Assembly (NCBI RefSeq): GCF_000757725.1 | Contig: NZ_JJMU01000021.1 | Coordinates: 62,001-126,000, forward strand | From: Sphingobacterium deserti | Lineage (GTDB): Bacteria; Bacteroidota; Bacteroidia; Sphingobacteriales; Sphingobacteriaceae | Length of the DNA stretch: 64,000 bases | Direction of reading: 5' to 3' | In this document: positions 20,347 through 30,297 of the stretch, in pieces | Layout of the letters: each line of letters begins with the position of its first letter | Position numbering within the stretch: position 1 is the stretch's first letter | Notes under the pieces: generated by a model | Database searches by the model: none | The model's input: the letters and a program-made list of their open reading frames with translations, nothing else | Told to the model about the DNA's origin: nothing | Made by a program: the position numbers and the translations under genes

Positions 20347-22215
20347 TTAATTATCCAAAGGATCAAAAGTTCCTCCAGCCCAGCCAATCGTCGGGTAGAT
20401 ATCAACTCCTCGCCAAACAAAATCATTATGGAAGGTATAAAAATTGTGATATTCCGGAATGTTTATAGAACCAAAGCCTGTAGTTTGTTGTTGGATGGAC
20501 ATTCTAAAATTCTGCTGATATTGCGCTTTGTTCTCCACATTGATGTTGTTTCTACTGCCTGCATTTAGCGCTGCTGCATCGACACCTGGCTGCAGTTCAA
20601 TGCGAATTGTTTCTAACGATTCGCCCGATAGCAGGTGCCACCTTCGCGTACGGCGTAGATCAGAATTGCGCTTATTTTCAAAGGCAAATTCAATCATGCG
20701 TTCATTCAATATTAGATCGCGCATGTCTGCTATACTTGCGGCGCTTCCAAGACCGTAGTCATTGTTCCCGACTTCAATACCAGCGCGCTGTCTTAGTGTG
20801 CGAACCATATTTTTTGCTGTGGCCATATCGCCTGTTTCGTTGGCACAGTCGGCATAATTAAGCATGACCTCCGCCAAACGCATCTCAATCCAATCCATAC
20901 CGCTACCACCGACATCGTTTGCCAATGGAACATTGGAGGCAGGTAGCGTAGGCGTCGTAAACTTCTTGGTATATATACCCCAGTTGGCGCTTTCCGCGAT
21001 CCCATCCACAGTGGCCCCCACATACGTCCACTGAATTCTATTAACGCCTTTATTACTTAGCGGATAAACACTGCCATTGTGCGCAAATGTAGCTGTAAAG
21101 CGAGGGTCACGATTTTGCCAAAACATGACCGCGTCGTAGCTGTAGTTGCCAGCTTGATCAATGCGATTACCGTCTTTCATCGGATACGCCTGGAGCAATT
21201 TCCAAGTTGCTCGGTAAGCCCGATCAGGCGCTCCACCCTCTGATTCTGGACGGTTCTTTCGTTCTTCGTTGTGTCCTCTTTTCGGGAGTGTCGCGGAATA
21301 AGATCTGGAAATAATTGCTTCCTTGTTTGCTGCCCCTTTTGTTCGCCAAATCTCGGCATAATCGGCAACTAAGCTATGTCCCTTGGTCACACACAAGTCG
21401 TAGGCTGCCTTATTTGCTTCTAAGGCGGCTTGCCATCGTGATGCGTCGTAAGGATGCTTCGGATCGTTCAGCGGATTGAACTGCGGGCTAGCCCAGTATA
21501 AAAGCGCCTTTGCCTTCAGCGAGGCCGCCGCTTCTTGGGTAATACGCCCAAAATCGGCGCCTGCATAGGTTACCCCTTCCAGGTAGTCTACCGCCTTTGT
21601 CAAGTCGTCAATAATAACGTCAAAACACTCGCGCGCGCTCGCTCTTCCTCTCGCCTGTAAATTTTGCGGGTCCTGAGGTTCCAGCACTAAAGGGGTTCCA
21701 CCATATATTTTCACCAATTCTAAATAGACCATGGCTCGCATAGCATGGTATTGCCCCAGAAACCGACGCTTTGCGGTTTCACTTATGGTACTTTCAGGGA
21801 GGAATTTTATCGCATTGTTACATCGTGCGATATCCATATAGCGGTTACTGCCATAATTCAACGTGTAGATGTTTCCCACGTAAAATACATCATGGTTATG
21901 AAGCGCTTCTCCATTGATTCCCATGGCGCGCGCAGCATGTCCCGCGACAGAGGCGAAATAGTTTTCGTCATTTGCTAAATGTATCTCCCACCGATTTGGG
22001 ATCACTTGATGTGGCCATTTGGGAATAATGAGTTCGTAAGTTTTGTTCAAGTGGAAGTCTATCGAACCCTCAGAGTTCCAAACCACATCGCTGCCTAGAC
22101 CGTTACGATCCTCCAACAAGAAAAATTTATCATCGTTACAGGCCGTGAGCATGCCAGACATCAGCAGGATACCGAGACCTTTTCTTACTATCGTCTTTAT
22201 ATTTGTTTTCATCAC
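20347..22215 (-). CDS. SusD/RagB-family outer-membrane glycan-binding lipoprotein (pair 1)
   Basis: A 622-residue SusD-like protein with lipobox MLTAC (Cys26). The TPR-type SusD core is clear: RFLGQYHAMRAMVYLELVKIYGGTPLVLEPQDP near residue 155, the ITQEAAASLKAKALLYWASPQFNP segment near 230, and the C-terminal RMIEFAFENKRNSDLRRTRRW near 510. SusD proteins sit over the SusC barrel as a lid and capture oligosaccharides at the cell surface. It follows its SusC by 8 bp, the usual order, and precedes the SusE-position gene. Confidence 0.94.
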   Translation of the reverse strand: MMKTNIKTIVRKGLGILLMSGMLTACNDDKFFLLEDRNGLGSDVVWNSEGSIDFHLNKTYELIIPKWPHQVIPNRWEIHLANDENYFASVAGHAARAMGINGEALHNHDVFYVGNIYTLNYGSNRYMDIARCNNAIKFLPESTISETAKRRFLGQYHAMRAMVYLELVKIYGGTPLVLEPQDPQNLQARGRASARECFDVIIDDLTKAVDYLEGVTYAGADFGRITQEAAASLKAKALLYWASPQFNPLNDPKHPYDASRWQAALEANKAAYDLCVTKGHSLVADYAEIWRTKGAANKEAIISRSYSATLPKRGHNEERKNRPESEGGAPDRAYRATWKLLQAYPMKDGNRIDQAGNYSYDAVMFWQNRDPRFTATFAHNGSVYPLSNKGVNRIQWTYVGATVDGIAESANWGIYTKKFTTPTLPASNVPLANDVGGSGMDWIEMRLAEVMLNYADCANETGDMATAKNMVRTLRQRAGIEVGNNDYGLGSAASIADMRDLILNERMIEFAFENKRNSDLRRTRRWHLLSGESLETIRIELQPGVDAAALNAGSRNNINVENKAQYQQNFRMSIQQQTTGFGSINIPEYHNFYTFHNDFVWRGVDIYPTIGWAGGTFDPLDN

Positions 22216-22223
22216 AATTTCGT

Positions 22224-25200
22224 TTATAAACCAGCACTAAAACCAATTGATATCGTGCGCACCGTTGGATAGTTATACGCATTATTCGTGTACGGATCCT
22301 TATAGCTAAATGGATTCACCAATGTCCAGAGGTTATTACCCGTTAGCAAGATGCTTGCATTGGACAAACCGACGCGTTTGGTGGCAGTCGCTGGCAGCGC
22401 ATACTTTAACGTCATGTTGTTGATCCGTATCGTCGTCGCATTCAACGCCCAAAAATCTGCATTTACACCAATAAGGGGATCATCCGCACGAGGAAATGTT
22501 CCTTCCATAGGATTATCGGGCGTCCACCGATCTCTCCAAAACGCCATCACATTCCGTGTCGTTGTCGGTGCCGATCTAGAATTTCCATCAATAAACACCT
22601 TGCCTCCAAATCTACCGAAGATATTTGTACTCAAGCTTAACGCTTTGTAGCCTAAGTTGAGCGTAATCCCTGTTGAGAAGAAGGGATTTGTGCGATCAAA
22701 TAGATACGTCTGATCCTGTGTCGTAACAACACCATCTCCGTTAACATCTTCATAAATCAACCAACCGGGTTGCGGGACCTGTCCACCAATGCGGTAATTC
22801 GGATTTTCACGAAGGTATGCATCCACCTGCTCCTGTGTGCGGAACATGCCTAATACCTTATACCCAACATTGCTGCTATTGTAGCGTCGCGGATCTGTAC
22901 CAAATTGATTCCCAAGCCAGTTGCCATCCGAACGATCAGTTACTAGATAACTCGCTGGTGCAAATAGCATCTGTGTCACCACAGAATTTCCCCATCCAAA
23001 GTTCATACTTGTACCGATCCTAAAGTCTTTGCCTACACGGGTGTTATAGCCGATGGAGAACTCAGAGCCCCAGTTATATGCTTCCCTGTAGTTGACGGGA
23101 GGTGCAATAATACCCGAATATAGTGGGTTGGATGTCACACCGCCTTGATCAAAACCATCATAAACCTTATTCTGGAAAAACTCCGCAGCAAAATTTAATT
23201 TATTGTCTAGCAAAGTGGCTTCCACACCAACATTGACGGTGCGCTTTTTCTCCCAGGTTATGGAAGGGTTGGGATAAGCGGTAGGATTTAGGCCTACACC
23301 ATACCTTTCGCCAAAAAGATAGCCGTTATCATTATCTATGGCATAGCGATCTTGCCACAACCTGTCGGCCACGCGATCGTCTCCTGCAATCCCCACGTTT
23401 GCCTTCAGCTTTAAGAAGTTAATGAACGAGACATTATCTTTAAAGAAGCCTTCTTCACTCACTACCCATCCTAAACCAACGCTTGGAGACAAACCCCAAC
23501 GCTGACCCGTAGCGAAATTAGATGATGCATCAAGACGAGAAACAATCTGCAGAAGGTATTTCTTATCATAATCATATGCAAGTCTACCGAAAAATGATCG
23601 CTTCGTACTTTCCGCAATCGTTCGTACCGTCCGCTGTGTGTTGATGTCGAATGCCCAATATTCATCAGAGCCAGCAATCAACTGATTGATATAGCGGGAT
23701 GATAGACCTTCTCCATAAGCCATGGTCTGCTCGCCGCCGACTACCCCATCAATACTGTGTTTGCCGAACGTGTTTGCATAGGATAATGTAACAAAACCTT
23801 GGGTACTATTCAAACGAGATACGGATGTTGTCAAATCGGCACTCTGTTGGGTGACAGGCTGGTATTCTGGGTTCGACGTTAGTTGTGTGGAGTAGAACTG
23901 TTGGTTATTACCCATGGTGACAAACGTATACAAATTGTACGGTGGGGAATATTGTGTATTGTTGTTAGTCTCGCCGCCTGTAGACACCTGTATTTTTGCC
24001 GTGAAGCCTTTCAGAAACTTTGGTTGGTAGGACAAGCTTGCATTCACGCGATAATTCTGTGCATTTCGCTCATCGTAGAATCCCGAATTAATGAGACCCA
24101 AAGGATTACGCGTTCCCGTACGTGCGAAATTAACCGGTAAACCGTTGATTTCCATAGGAATCCAATCTGGCGTGGAAAGCAATGTTTCAAAAAAAGTTTG
24201 GTCAGTATCATTGCCTAATCCATTGTTGCTTTTGCGAATACGGTTATCAATATTGAAGTTCACATCTGCTTTTAAGCCATCAATGATCGTTGCCTGCATC
24301 CCACTACGCAGTGTGTATTTATCCTGTTTGGTGCCGGCGTAGTTGCCATTTTCATTCTGATATCCACCGCCTACGAAGAAGGTAATTCTCTCGGAACCGC
24401 CAGATATACTCAGGTTGTGACGTTGCGTCAAAGAAGCTTGCCAAAGTTGGTCATACCAGCTATCTGCATTCAATCCCTGTAGGTATTTTAGATCATCATT
24501 ACTAAAGTATCTATCAGCAGAGGCATTGTTCATTCTATATCCTTCGTTCAGCATGACACCCAGCTCATAGGCCGATAACATATCGGGTTTTCTAGCGGCA
24601 TCCGTAATCCCGGCGTAGCCGTTATAGGAAATACTTGGTTTGCCAACTTTACCGCGTTTAGTGGTCACTAAGATAACCCCTTTTGCACCCGAAGCTCCAT
24701 AAATCGCGGCAGATGCATCTTTCAACACCGTAATATTCTCAACCATGGAGGCATCGAGGTTATCAAAAACATCACTGCTCACTGTAATCCCGTCAATAAT
24801 ATACAGCGGCTCACTGGTCGACCCGATGGACTGACCAGCAGCACTCGTGGTCGAATTACGGACATTCAAAGAAATACGCGCACCTGGACGGCCGGAGGCT
24901 TCCGACACGCCAAGCCCTGCTATACGATTACGCAACGCTCCGGCAATATTTGGAGCTGGAATATCCATTAGCTCCTCACCTTTTATTGTAGCCACCGATC
25001 CAACAATTTCCGAACGCTTTTGCGTACCATATCCGGTGACAACCACCTCATCGATTGCAGCGCTTGATTCCTCCAGTGCTACGGTGATGTCTTGTTGACC
25101 TGCTACATTGACTTCCAGCACCTTGTAGCCCACAAAGCTGACCACGATATAAGGATTTTCCGAAGGCACATTGATACGAAAGGTACCGTTTTGATCTGTT

Positions 25201-25436
25201 CGAACGCCAGCCTTCGAGCCTTTTACAAGTACCGTAGCGCCAGCAATAGGTTTGCCATTGATATCCACAACTCTACCCGTAATGTTAACAAATAGCGCTG
25301 CCTTAGACGTATAATCACTTACAGTTTTTTCAGCGGAAATTCCTGCCATCGGCGTGGAAAGCACGCATGCCAACGCCAATCCCTTAACCAATGTCCGAAA
25401 AGAAGTTGGTAAATTTATAGTGTTATTTAGCATCAT
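22224..25436 (-). CDS. SusC/RagA-family TonB-dependent oligosaccharide transporter (pair 1)
   Basis: A 1070-residue outer-membrane protein. Signal sequence to about 35, carboxypeptidase-regulatory-like domain (about 50-130; VNITGRVVDINGKPIAGATVLVKG), TonB box region near DEVVVTGYGTQKR (about 139-151), plug domain with the SusC signature LKDASAAIYGASGAKGVILVTTKRGK (about 240-265), then the 22-strand barrel ending in a terminal phenylalanine-containing strand (ISIGFSAGL). It imports pectic oligosaccharides with the SusD encoded just downstream. The beta-helix lipoprotein gene lies 47 bp upstream in the same unit, so here susC is not the first gene. Confidence 0.95.
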   Translation of the reverse strand: MMLNNTINLPTSFRTLVKGLALACVLSTPMAGISAEKTVSDYTSKAALFVNITGRVVDINGKPIAGATVLVKGSKAGVRTDQNGTFRINVPSENPYIVVSFVGYKVLEVNVAGQQDITVALEESSAAIDEVVVTGYGTQKRSEIVGSVATIKGEELMDIPAPNIAGALRNRIAGLGVSEASGRPGARISLNVRNSTTSAAGQSIGSTSEPLYIIDGITVSSDVFDNLDASMVENITVLKDASAAIYGASGAKGVILVTTKRGKVGKPSISYNGYAGITDAARKPDMLSAYELGVMLNEGYRMNNASADRYFSNDDLKYLQGLNADSWYDQLWQASLTQRHNLSISGGSERITFFVGGGYQNENGNYAGTKQDKYTLRSGMQATIIDGLKADVNFNIDNRIRKSNNGLGNDTDQTFFETLLSTPDWIPMEINGLPVNFARTGTRNPLGLINSGFYDERNAQNYRVNASLSYQPKFLKGFTAKIQVSTGGETNNNTQYSPPYNLYTFVTMGNNQQFYSTQLTSNPEYQPVTQQSADLTTSVSRLNSTQGFVTLSYANTFGKHSIDGVVGGEQTMAYGEGLSSRYINQLIAGSDEYWAFDINTQRTVRTIAESTKRSFFGRLAYDYDKKYLLQIVSRLDASSNFATGQRWGLSPSVGLGWVVSEEGFFKDNVSFINFLKLKANVGIAGDDRVADRLWQDRYAIDNDNGYLFGERYGVGLNPTAYPNPSITWEKKRTVNVGVEATLLDNKLNFAAEFFQNKVYDGFDQGGVTSNPLYSGIIAPPVNYREAYNWGSEFSIGYNTRVGKDFRIGTSMNFGWGNSVVTQMLFAPASYLVTDRSDGNWLGNQFGTDPRRYNSSNVGYKVLGMFRTQEQVDAYLRENPNYRIGGQVPQPGWLIYEDVNGDGVVTTQDQTYLFDRTNPFFSTGITLNLGYKALSLSTNIFGRFGGKVFIDGNSRSAPTTTRNVMAFWRDRWTPDNPMEGTFPRADDPLIGVNADFWALNATTIRINNMTLKYALPATATKRVGLSNASILLTGNNLWTLVNPFSYKDPYTNNAYNYPTVRTISIGFSAGL

Positions 25437-25483
25437 TAAATTAGTTTACCCTTGAATAATATTATAACTAAAAGCATCTCCGC

Positions 25484-27130
25484 TTATGGGCGCCATCTTG
25501 GATCCCCCGCACTGTTAAAAGTGGGATTTCGGATCGTAAAATTCCGCGCTGCAGGATCTTGGAAAATGTTAGTTGACGATGTGTTAGCGGCGCTGAGAAT
25601 GTTTAGTATTTGTCCTTTGACATCAGATGTGACAAAGCTGTTCGTCACGGTGACAGCCATACTTGAATTTCCGCGTATATTCACATCCCCATAAGACGCA
25701 CCCGCACCAACTATACTGTTACTTATACTAAGTCCCCCTGTAAAGGTTCCGTCATTCATCAGATCATAAAACCGCCCACTTCCCACGTTGTAAAATGTCA
25801 CATTATTGACCGCGCAGGAGTTTCCGTGATTGGTCCTTTTATTAAGCTGGTTATAGATAAAACGCTGTGAATTTATGACGGTGCTGTTCGTGATGGAAAT
25901 ATCCTTGAAAGCTGCATTTGCATTCGCATTACCGACACATGCCACTCCTAGGTCATTAAGATCTTGAATGATGCAATTGTTAACAACATACCTTGACACT
26001 TCAAAAAACACGGTGTTCGTTGTAGCGGTAATACGAGCCACCCCCTTATGATTTGAAAGTATACAGTTTTCAAACTCAATTTTACCAACTTTTCCTTCCG
26101 CAGATATGTTAAATACATATCCGGATTGGCTGCTGCTTATCCTAACATCATCAAACTTAATAGAGTCTATCGTACCAACAGGTTGTACGTTCAGGGATGA
26201 AGCGATCTGAATATGCGCTGGTTCACCAAACCCGGGCTCACTCATAATCGTAACTGAACGATCAAATCTGTAACTTGTCGGAAACGTGTACGTCACACCG
26301 CGTTTGAGCACGAGCTTCGCTCCGGGAGCTGCATTTGGTAGCGTTGATACCAATACCAGCGGATCAGCAGAACCTCGTAAATCCGTATAGCCCGCACCGG
26401 TCACATCGGGTTTAGTACGGAAGGATTGCCGCCCCCTTCTTTGAAGGCCTCTTTCTCCAACTGCCAGGTAGAGTTCCGCACGTAAACTTTCGCCAGCAGG
26501 CAGGTCGTTCACTGTAGCTAAGCCATCTTTTTTCTGCTCATCTGTCAATACGAGCTCTTTACGAAATCCTGAACTCTCAGACACCAACACCAACGTTGTA
26601 ACCTGTGAAGCGGGAATCCAGCGTAACCTAGCAGCAACATCGATGACATCACCCACTTTAGAAGGTTTAAAATAACTGATCTCTGGCAACACGCTAAACG
26701 TTCTAGCACTGGTGCTGCTCACGTAATTCACCCACGCCGAACCAGACATGCTTGGAGTCGCAACAGTTCTGACGCGCGCATAGTAACTTTGGTAAGGCGT
26801 CAGCGTTTCTTTTCCTATTGTAAACGTCAAAGAATCCTGAATAACTTTTATCGCATCAGGATCCATAAATTCAGCATCCTTTGCGACTGTAATTTCGTAC
26901 GATACTTCCGGTGCCGGACGATCGCCTTCCCACGTCTTTAAAGCAGGCTCCCAGCTAAACGTAACAGATGTATCGGCATGCAACATTTGCACAGCACCAT
27001 TAAAATTAGTCAAACTGAATCGATCACCAATTGTTGCTTCTTTCTTGCAACCGCTAATTCCAACGGCAACTATGCACAAAAACAACATTTGATAAAATAG
27101 CCTCATTGGATTAATCTCTTGAAATCTCAT
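25484..27130 (-). CDS. Beta-helix lipoprotein (DUF4957/DUF5123-like), first gene of transport operon
   Basis: Up to 548 residues. The first plausible signal peptide begins at the internal ATG at 27106 (MRLFYQMLFLCIVAVGISGC), so residues 1-8 of the longest reading are probably not translated; the lipidated cysteine is the one in GISGC. The chain then has two FN3-like domains (about 40-135 and 145-240) and a right-handed beta-helix (about 250-545) with repeated strand-turn units such as SKFENCIL-like and ITNSTVINS. I associate this with the DUF4957/DUF5123 pectin-locus lipoproteins from memory. It is likely a surface pectin-binding protein or a non-catalytic lyase relative. Its upstream leader is unusually long (promoter at 27820-27885). 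Confidence 0.72.
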   Translation of the reverse strand: MRFQEINPMRLFYQMLFLCIVAVGISGCKKEATIGDRFSLTNFNGAVQMLHADTSVTFSWEPALKTWEGDRPAPEVSYEITVAKDAEFMDPDAIKVIQDSLTFTIGKETLTPYQSYYARVRTVATPSMSGSAWVNYVSSTSARTFSVLPEISYFKPSKVGDVIDVAARLRWIPASQVTTLVLVSESSGFRKELVLTDEQKKDGLATVNDLPAGESLRAELYLAVGERGLQRRGRQSFRTKPDVTGAGYTDLRGSADPLVLVSTLPNAAPGAKLVLKRGVTYTFPTSYRFDRSVTIMSEPGFGEPAHIQIASSLNVQPVGTIDSIKFDDVRISSSQSGYVFNISAEGKVGKIEFENCILSNHKGVARITATTNTVFFEVSRYVVNNCIIQDLNDLGVACVGNANANAAFKDISITNSTVINSQRFIYNQLNKRTNHGNSCAVNNVTFYNVGSGRFYDLMNDGTFTGGLSISNSIVGAGASYGDVNIRGNSSMAVTVTNSFVTSDVKGQILNILSAANTSSTNIFQDPAARNFTIRNPTFNSAGDPRWRP

Positions 27131-28189
27131 GATAATTAGGTTATTTAATTAAATTTAAATTTTGATATCTATCTAAAAAAGAAAAATAAAATAATTGATA
27201 TATTCTTCGTAAGCACAAAAAGCTAAACTTCTAAAGTGCCAGGTTGAAGGGTCATTGGGTTAGTTAAAATCGTATGATCACGATACTTTACATAACTATT
27301 GCAAACTGTGTGCAAGATTTTTATGCTCCGATTGTTCTCATACTAAACAGTAAATCTTTGTATCTCATAATAACTAGGTTTATATAATTAACTTGATATA
27401 GTGCCCTCCTGTCAACCCAAGGTTAGAAAACCACTCTTCCCAAATAGAAAAGATTATCGGTTTATCTAGATATCTGTACAACGTTGTGGTTAGCTACAAA
27501 GCATACATGAACATCGATCGCATTAGGCTACCGTTAAAGCACTCTTTTTTTATTTTTTTATTTGTTCTCCCCATTCACGCCGCATACTCTCCTATCGTAT
27601 CCGTCAATTGCTAGATCAAGCTGTGTAGCCTGTCTTGCTATCGACAAATTTTCAGCTACCTGCAGAAAAATAAAGTCAGTCCCCTGCATATCTCTCATCT
27701 ATTTAAATTTCCCACACTTCGTAAAGATTTCATAGGATATTAATTTAACATTATTCAGATTGTACTGGGAATCTTATAAGCTGCATTACAAATCCCAATG
27801 AATCTATAATTGATTATTTCAAAGTAACGCATTCTTTACAGGGAAATTGTATAAGCGATTATCTATTTATTATACGATATTATCAGCTACCCATATAGGA
27901 TTCGATAGCAACCGAAAAAACTCCCCTCCCTTTATTTCAGCTCAAATATTCTTGAATTTTCCGCTATTGACTGCCGTAATAAAACCCTGTTAAAGTGGAT
28001 GTTTGACGAATCAAATATATGAATATCCCGAGATCTGTAGGCTTATATCCTACAATCATTAGGTTAACGATTTAGCGCTCACAAAAAGCTAGATTTGTTA
28101 GATTTTTTTCACGTAATCGTGTATCATATTATCCTAAAACGTAACGATACTATTGCGGAACCTCTACGGTGCACGCTTGCCACAAAAAA
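27131..28189. other. 1.06-kb non-coding region upstream of the first transport operon
   Basis: AT-rich, with no open reading frame that looks coding on either strand. It contains promoter site A at 27820-27885 directed at the gene starting at 27106/27130, which implies a leader of about 690 bases. A short perfect inverted repeat (ATCGT, six bases, ACGAT) lies at 27269-27284. The rest has no recognisable repeat or RNA family. Confidence 0.6.
27820..27885 (-). promoter_or_regulatory. PUL promoter with direct-repeat operator (site A) for the first SusCD operon
   Basis: CAAAGTAA at 27820-27827 (TTACTTTG on the transcribed strand). The operator at 27858-27885 has ATTATC at 27858 and again at 27879, exactly 21 bp apart, followed by A. 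It differs from site B by a single base over 28. The minus-7-to-operator spacing is 38 bp as in all six sites. Predicted start near 27813. Confidence 0.8.
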
Positions 28190-28219
28190 AACGAGGCGAC
28201 ATAACTTGTCAACCTCGTT
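28190..28219 (-). terminator. Intrinsic terminator after the second SusCD pair
   Basis: AACGAGG (28190-28196) pairs with CCTCGTT (28213-28219) and an inner GAC/GTC pair extends the stem. On the minus strand it is followed by eight T residues, a textbook intrinsic terminator, 26 bp downstream of the SusD stop at 28245. Confidence 0.92.
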
Positions 28220-28244
28220 TCCTTACTTATAAAGATTCGTAGTT

Positions 28245-30269
28245 TTACAGTAGGGGGTCGAAATTTCCGGCGCTACCGAGGTTATTCCAACCTTTTGTTT
28301 GTTCTAAATAGGGTGAAGCATCCATGACATTTTGATGGATACCGAAGTAATAATATTCAGGGTACCACTGAAACGTCCAACGCGGAGATGCATTTGTTCT
28401 ATCCAAATCATCTTTCACGCTTACCTCAAAATGGTTATCATAGAGATAGTCCAGGTATTGCTCGTACGTTGTGATTCCTGCTGGATAGGTTGTCGCGTTC
28501 CGGTTTGCTACGGGTGCATTGCCACCATTAGCGAGCAAAGGATCAGCCACACCGAAATACTCGCCGCCAGCTGTTTTAACTTTTATAGTATAGCCTGTTC
28601 TACGGGTACCATTCAGCACGGGAATGCCCAGTCTTGAGTTCATCCCTGTTGCGTCATCAAACAGCATCCAGCGTCTCAGATCGTAAAAACGCTTGCCTTC
28701 GTAGGCAAACTCGATTTTACGTTCATTAAGCACAGCTTTAAATAGTTGATCGCGGCTCGCAGCCACATTAGCAAGTCCATACGAACCATCATTGTTCTCA
28801 AGCCCAGCACGTTCTCTGATGGCAACGATACCCTGTAGTCCCTCGTTCAATCGACCAATACCTATTGCGCTCTCTGCAAGATTTAAAACTACTTCTGCAA
28901 AGCGGAGTTCCATAAAGTCCGTGCCACTGGCCTGGAAGTTATTAATAACGTTACTTGCTCTTAAATTGGAAGCTTTACATATATAGATTCCGCTCGCGTT
29001 GGCACCTCTCGTCTCGGTTGATGTATAGGCCGTGCTCGGGCTGTTATTCCGCTTCCATCCATAGGTCCAAATTTTAAAGTTGTCATCACCTCCGTAAGGC
29101 CAAATCGCACCATTATACGCAAATGATTTATAGAAACGAGGGTCTCTATTTTTGTAAAACTTATTGGGATCGTAGGTATACTCAGAGGTATTATCATCAA
29201 TAGCCTTTCCATCTTTCATCGGGAAGGATTCAACAATCTGTCGAGTTGGCGACACAGATCCAGCACCGTTTATTTCGCGTGGACGGATCGCCTGTTCCCA
29301 GCCATTGTTTTTATTGGAGTTACCCCCTACCGCAAAGTCATTAAAACCGTAGACAATAACTGCTTCTGGATTATCCTGCTCCTTGAACCACATTCTTCCC
29401 CATGCATCACCATTTTCTAAACTTCCTTCTCTAAAAAGTCCAAAACCATTCTGCTCTAATAGTTCCTTTGCAGCAAGGTTAGCATCATAGGCCTGTTGCC
29501 ATCTTTCGGCATTGTCATTTGGATTAAAAAGTGGGCTTGCCCAGGTCAACATGACGCGACCGCGCAAGGCTGCCGCTGCACCACTTGTGATGCGTCCCCA
29601 ATTAGGGCCATCCCACCTACCTGGCAACAAGGCAATAGCCTGATCCAAGTCTGCGTTGATCTGTGCGATGGTTTCCGTTGTTGAGCTCCGCGGAATAGAA
29701 TTTTCTTCGTTACTTTCCACCGTCGGAATTTGTGCTTCCAAAACTATTGGTACACCCCCGTAAAGGCGCATAAGCTCGAAGTATTGCCAGGCACGCCAAA
29801 AATACAGCTGCCCTTTAAGCGGGTTTTTTATATCATCCTCCATACCGTATTTGTCTACTTCAGTCAGGAACATATTGATCTGCCGCAGGCGGGTCCAAGT
29901 ATTATTGCTGATATTTGTGCCCATACGTTGGCCGAAATATTTGTTAGCGTGGTTGTTGATATTGGATATTACTGGCCAAATTTTATTGTAATCGGTTTCT
30001 CCCGGCAACTCGTCGCTAGTTTGTGCGAAGACGGTATTGTACGAGCCATTTTCGGAAGCCGTTTGCGTAGTCATAAAGCCCGTTCCATTATTCGCTGGTT
30101 GAAATAGTCCGTAAACATAATTCACATAGGCTTGCGCTAAAACAGGGTCTTGAAAAACGTCTTCATTCGCAGCAACAAGATCACGCTTCTCCTCTAAAAA
30201 ATCAGTAGAGCATGAGTTTGCAAACAAGGTAAGGGATAAAAATAGGGATATATATATATGCTTCTTCAT
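28245..30269 (-). CDS. SusD/RagB-family outer-membrane glycan-binding lipoprotein (pair 2)
   Basis: A 674-residue SusD-like lipoprotein (lipobox FANSC, Cys20). Characteristic segments: LKGQLYFWRAWQYFELMRLYGGVPIVLEAQIP (about 150-180), GRITSGAAAALRGRVMLTWASPLFNP (about 225-250) and the C-terminal NERKIEFAYEGKRFYDLRRWMLF (about 515-540). It is longer than the other two SusD proteins because of an extended C-terminal region (YTIKVKTAGGEYFG onward), which could shape the ligand site. It pairs with the SusC gene ending 28 bp upstream at 30298. No SusE-position gene follows. Confidence 0.94.
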   Translation of the reverse strand: MKKHIYISLFLSLTLFANSCSTDFLEEKRDLVAANEDVFQDPVLAQAYVNYVYGLFQPANNGTGFMTTQTASENGSYNTVFAQTSDELPGETDYNKIWPVISNINNHANKYFGQRMGTNISNNTWTRLRQINMFLTEVDKYGMEDDIKNPLKGQLYFWRAWQYFELMRLYGGVPIVLEAQIPTVESNEENSIPRSSTTETIAQINADLDQAIALLPGRWDGPNWGRITSGAAAALRGRVMLTWASPLFNPNDNAERWQQAYDANLAAKELLEQNGFGLFREGSLENGDAWGRMWFKEQDNPEAVIVYGFNDFAVGGNSNKNNGWEQAIRPREINGAGSVSPTRQIVESFPMKDGKAIDDNTSEYTYDPNKFYKNRDPRFYKSFAYNGAIWPYGGDDNFKIWTYGWKRNNSPSTAYTSTETRGANASGIYICKASNLRASNVINNFQASGTDFMELRFAEVVLNLAESAIGIGRLNEGLQGIVAIRERAGLENNDGSYGLANVAASRDQLFKAVLNERKIEFAYEGKRFYDLRRWMLFDDATGMNSRLGIPVLNGTRRTGYTIKVKTAGGEYFGVADPLLANGGNAPVANRNATTYPAGITTYEQYLDYLYDNHFEVSVKDDLDRTNASPRWTFQWYPEYYYFGIHQNVMDASPYLEQTKGWNNLGSAGNFDPLL

Positions 30270-30297
30270 TAGTCTTTTCCTTTCGTTTAAAATTAAA

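Noticed and set aside
27269..27284. Inverted repeat ATCGT-N6-ACGAT as an operator of the first transport operon
   Set aside because: Only five-base arms, a single occurrence, and no promoter element beside it.
28081..28140. ATTATC-containing sequence near the end of the second SusCD pair as a further operator
   Set aside because: No second hexamer at 21 bp and no minus-7 element at the required distance.
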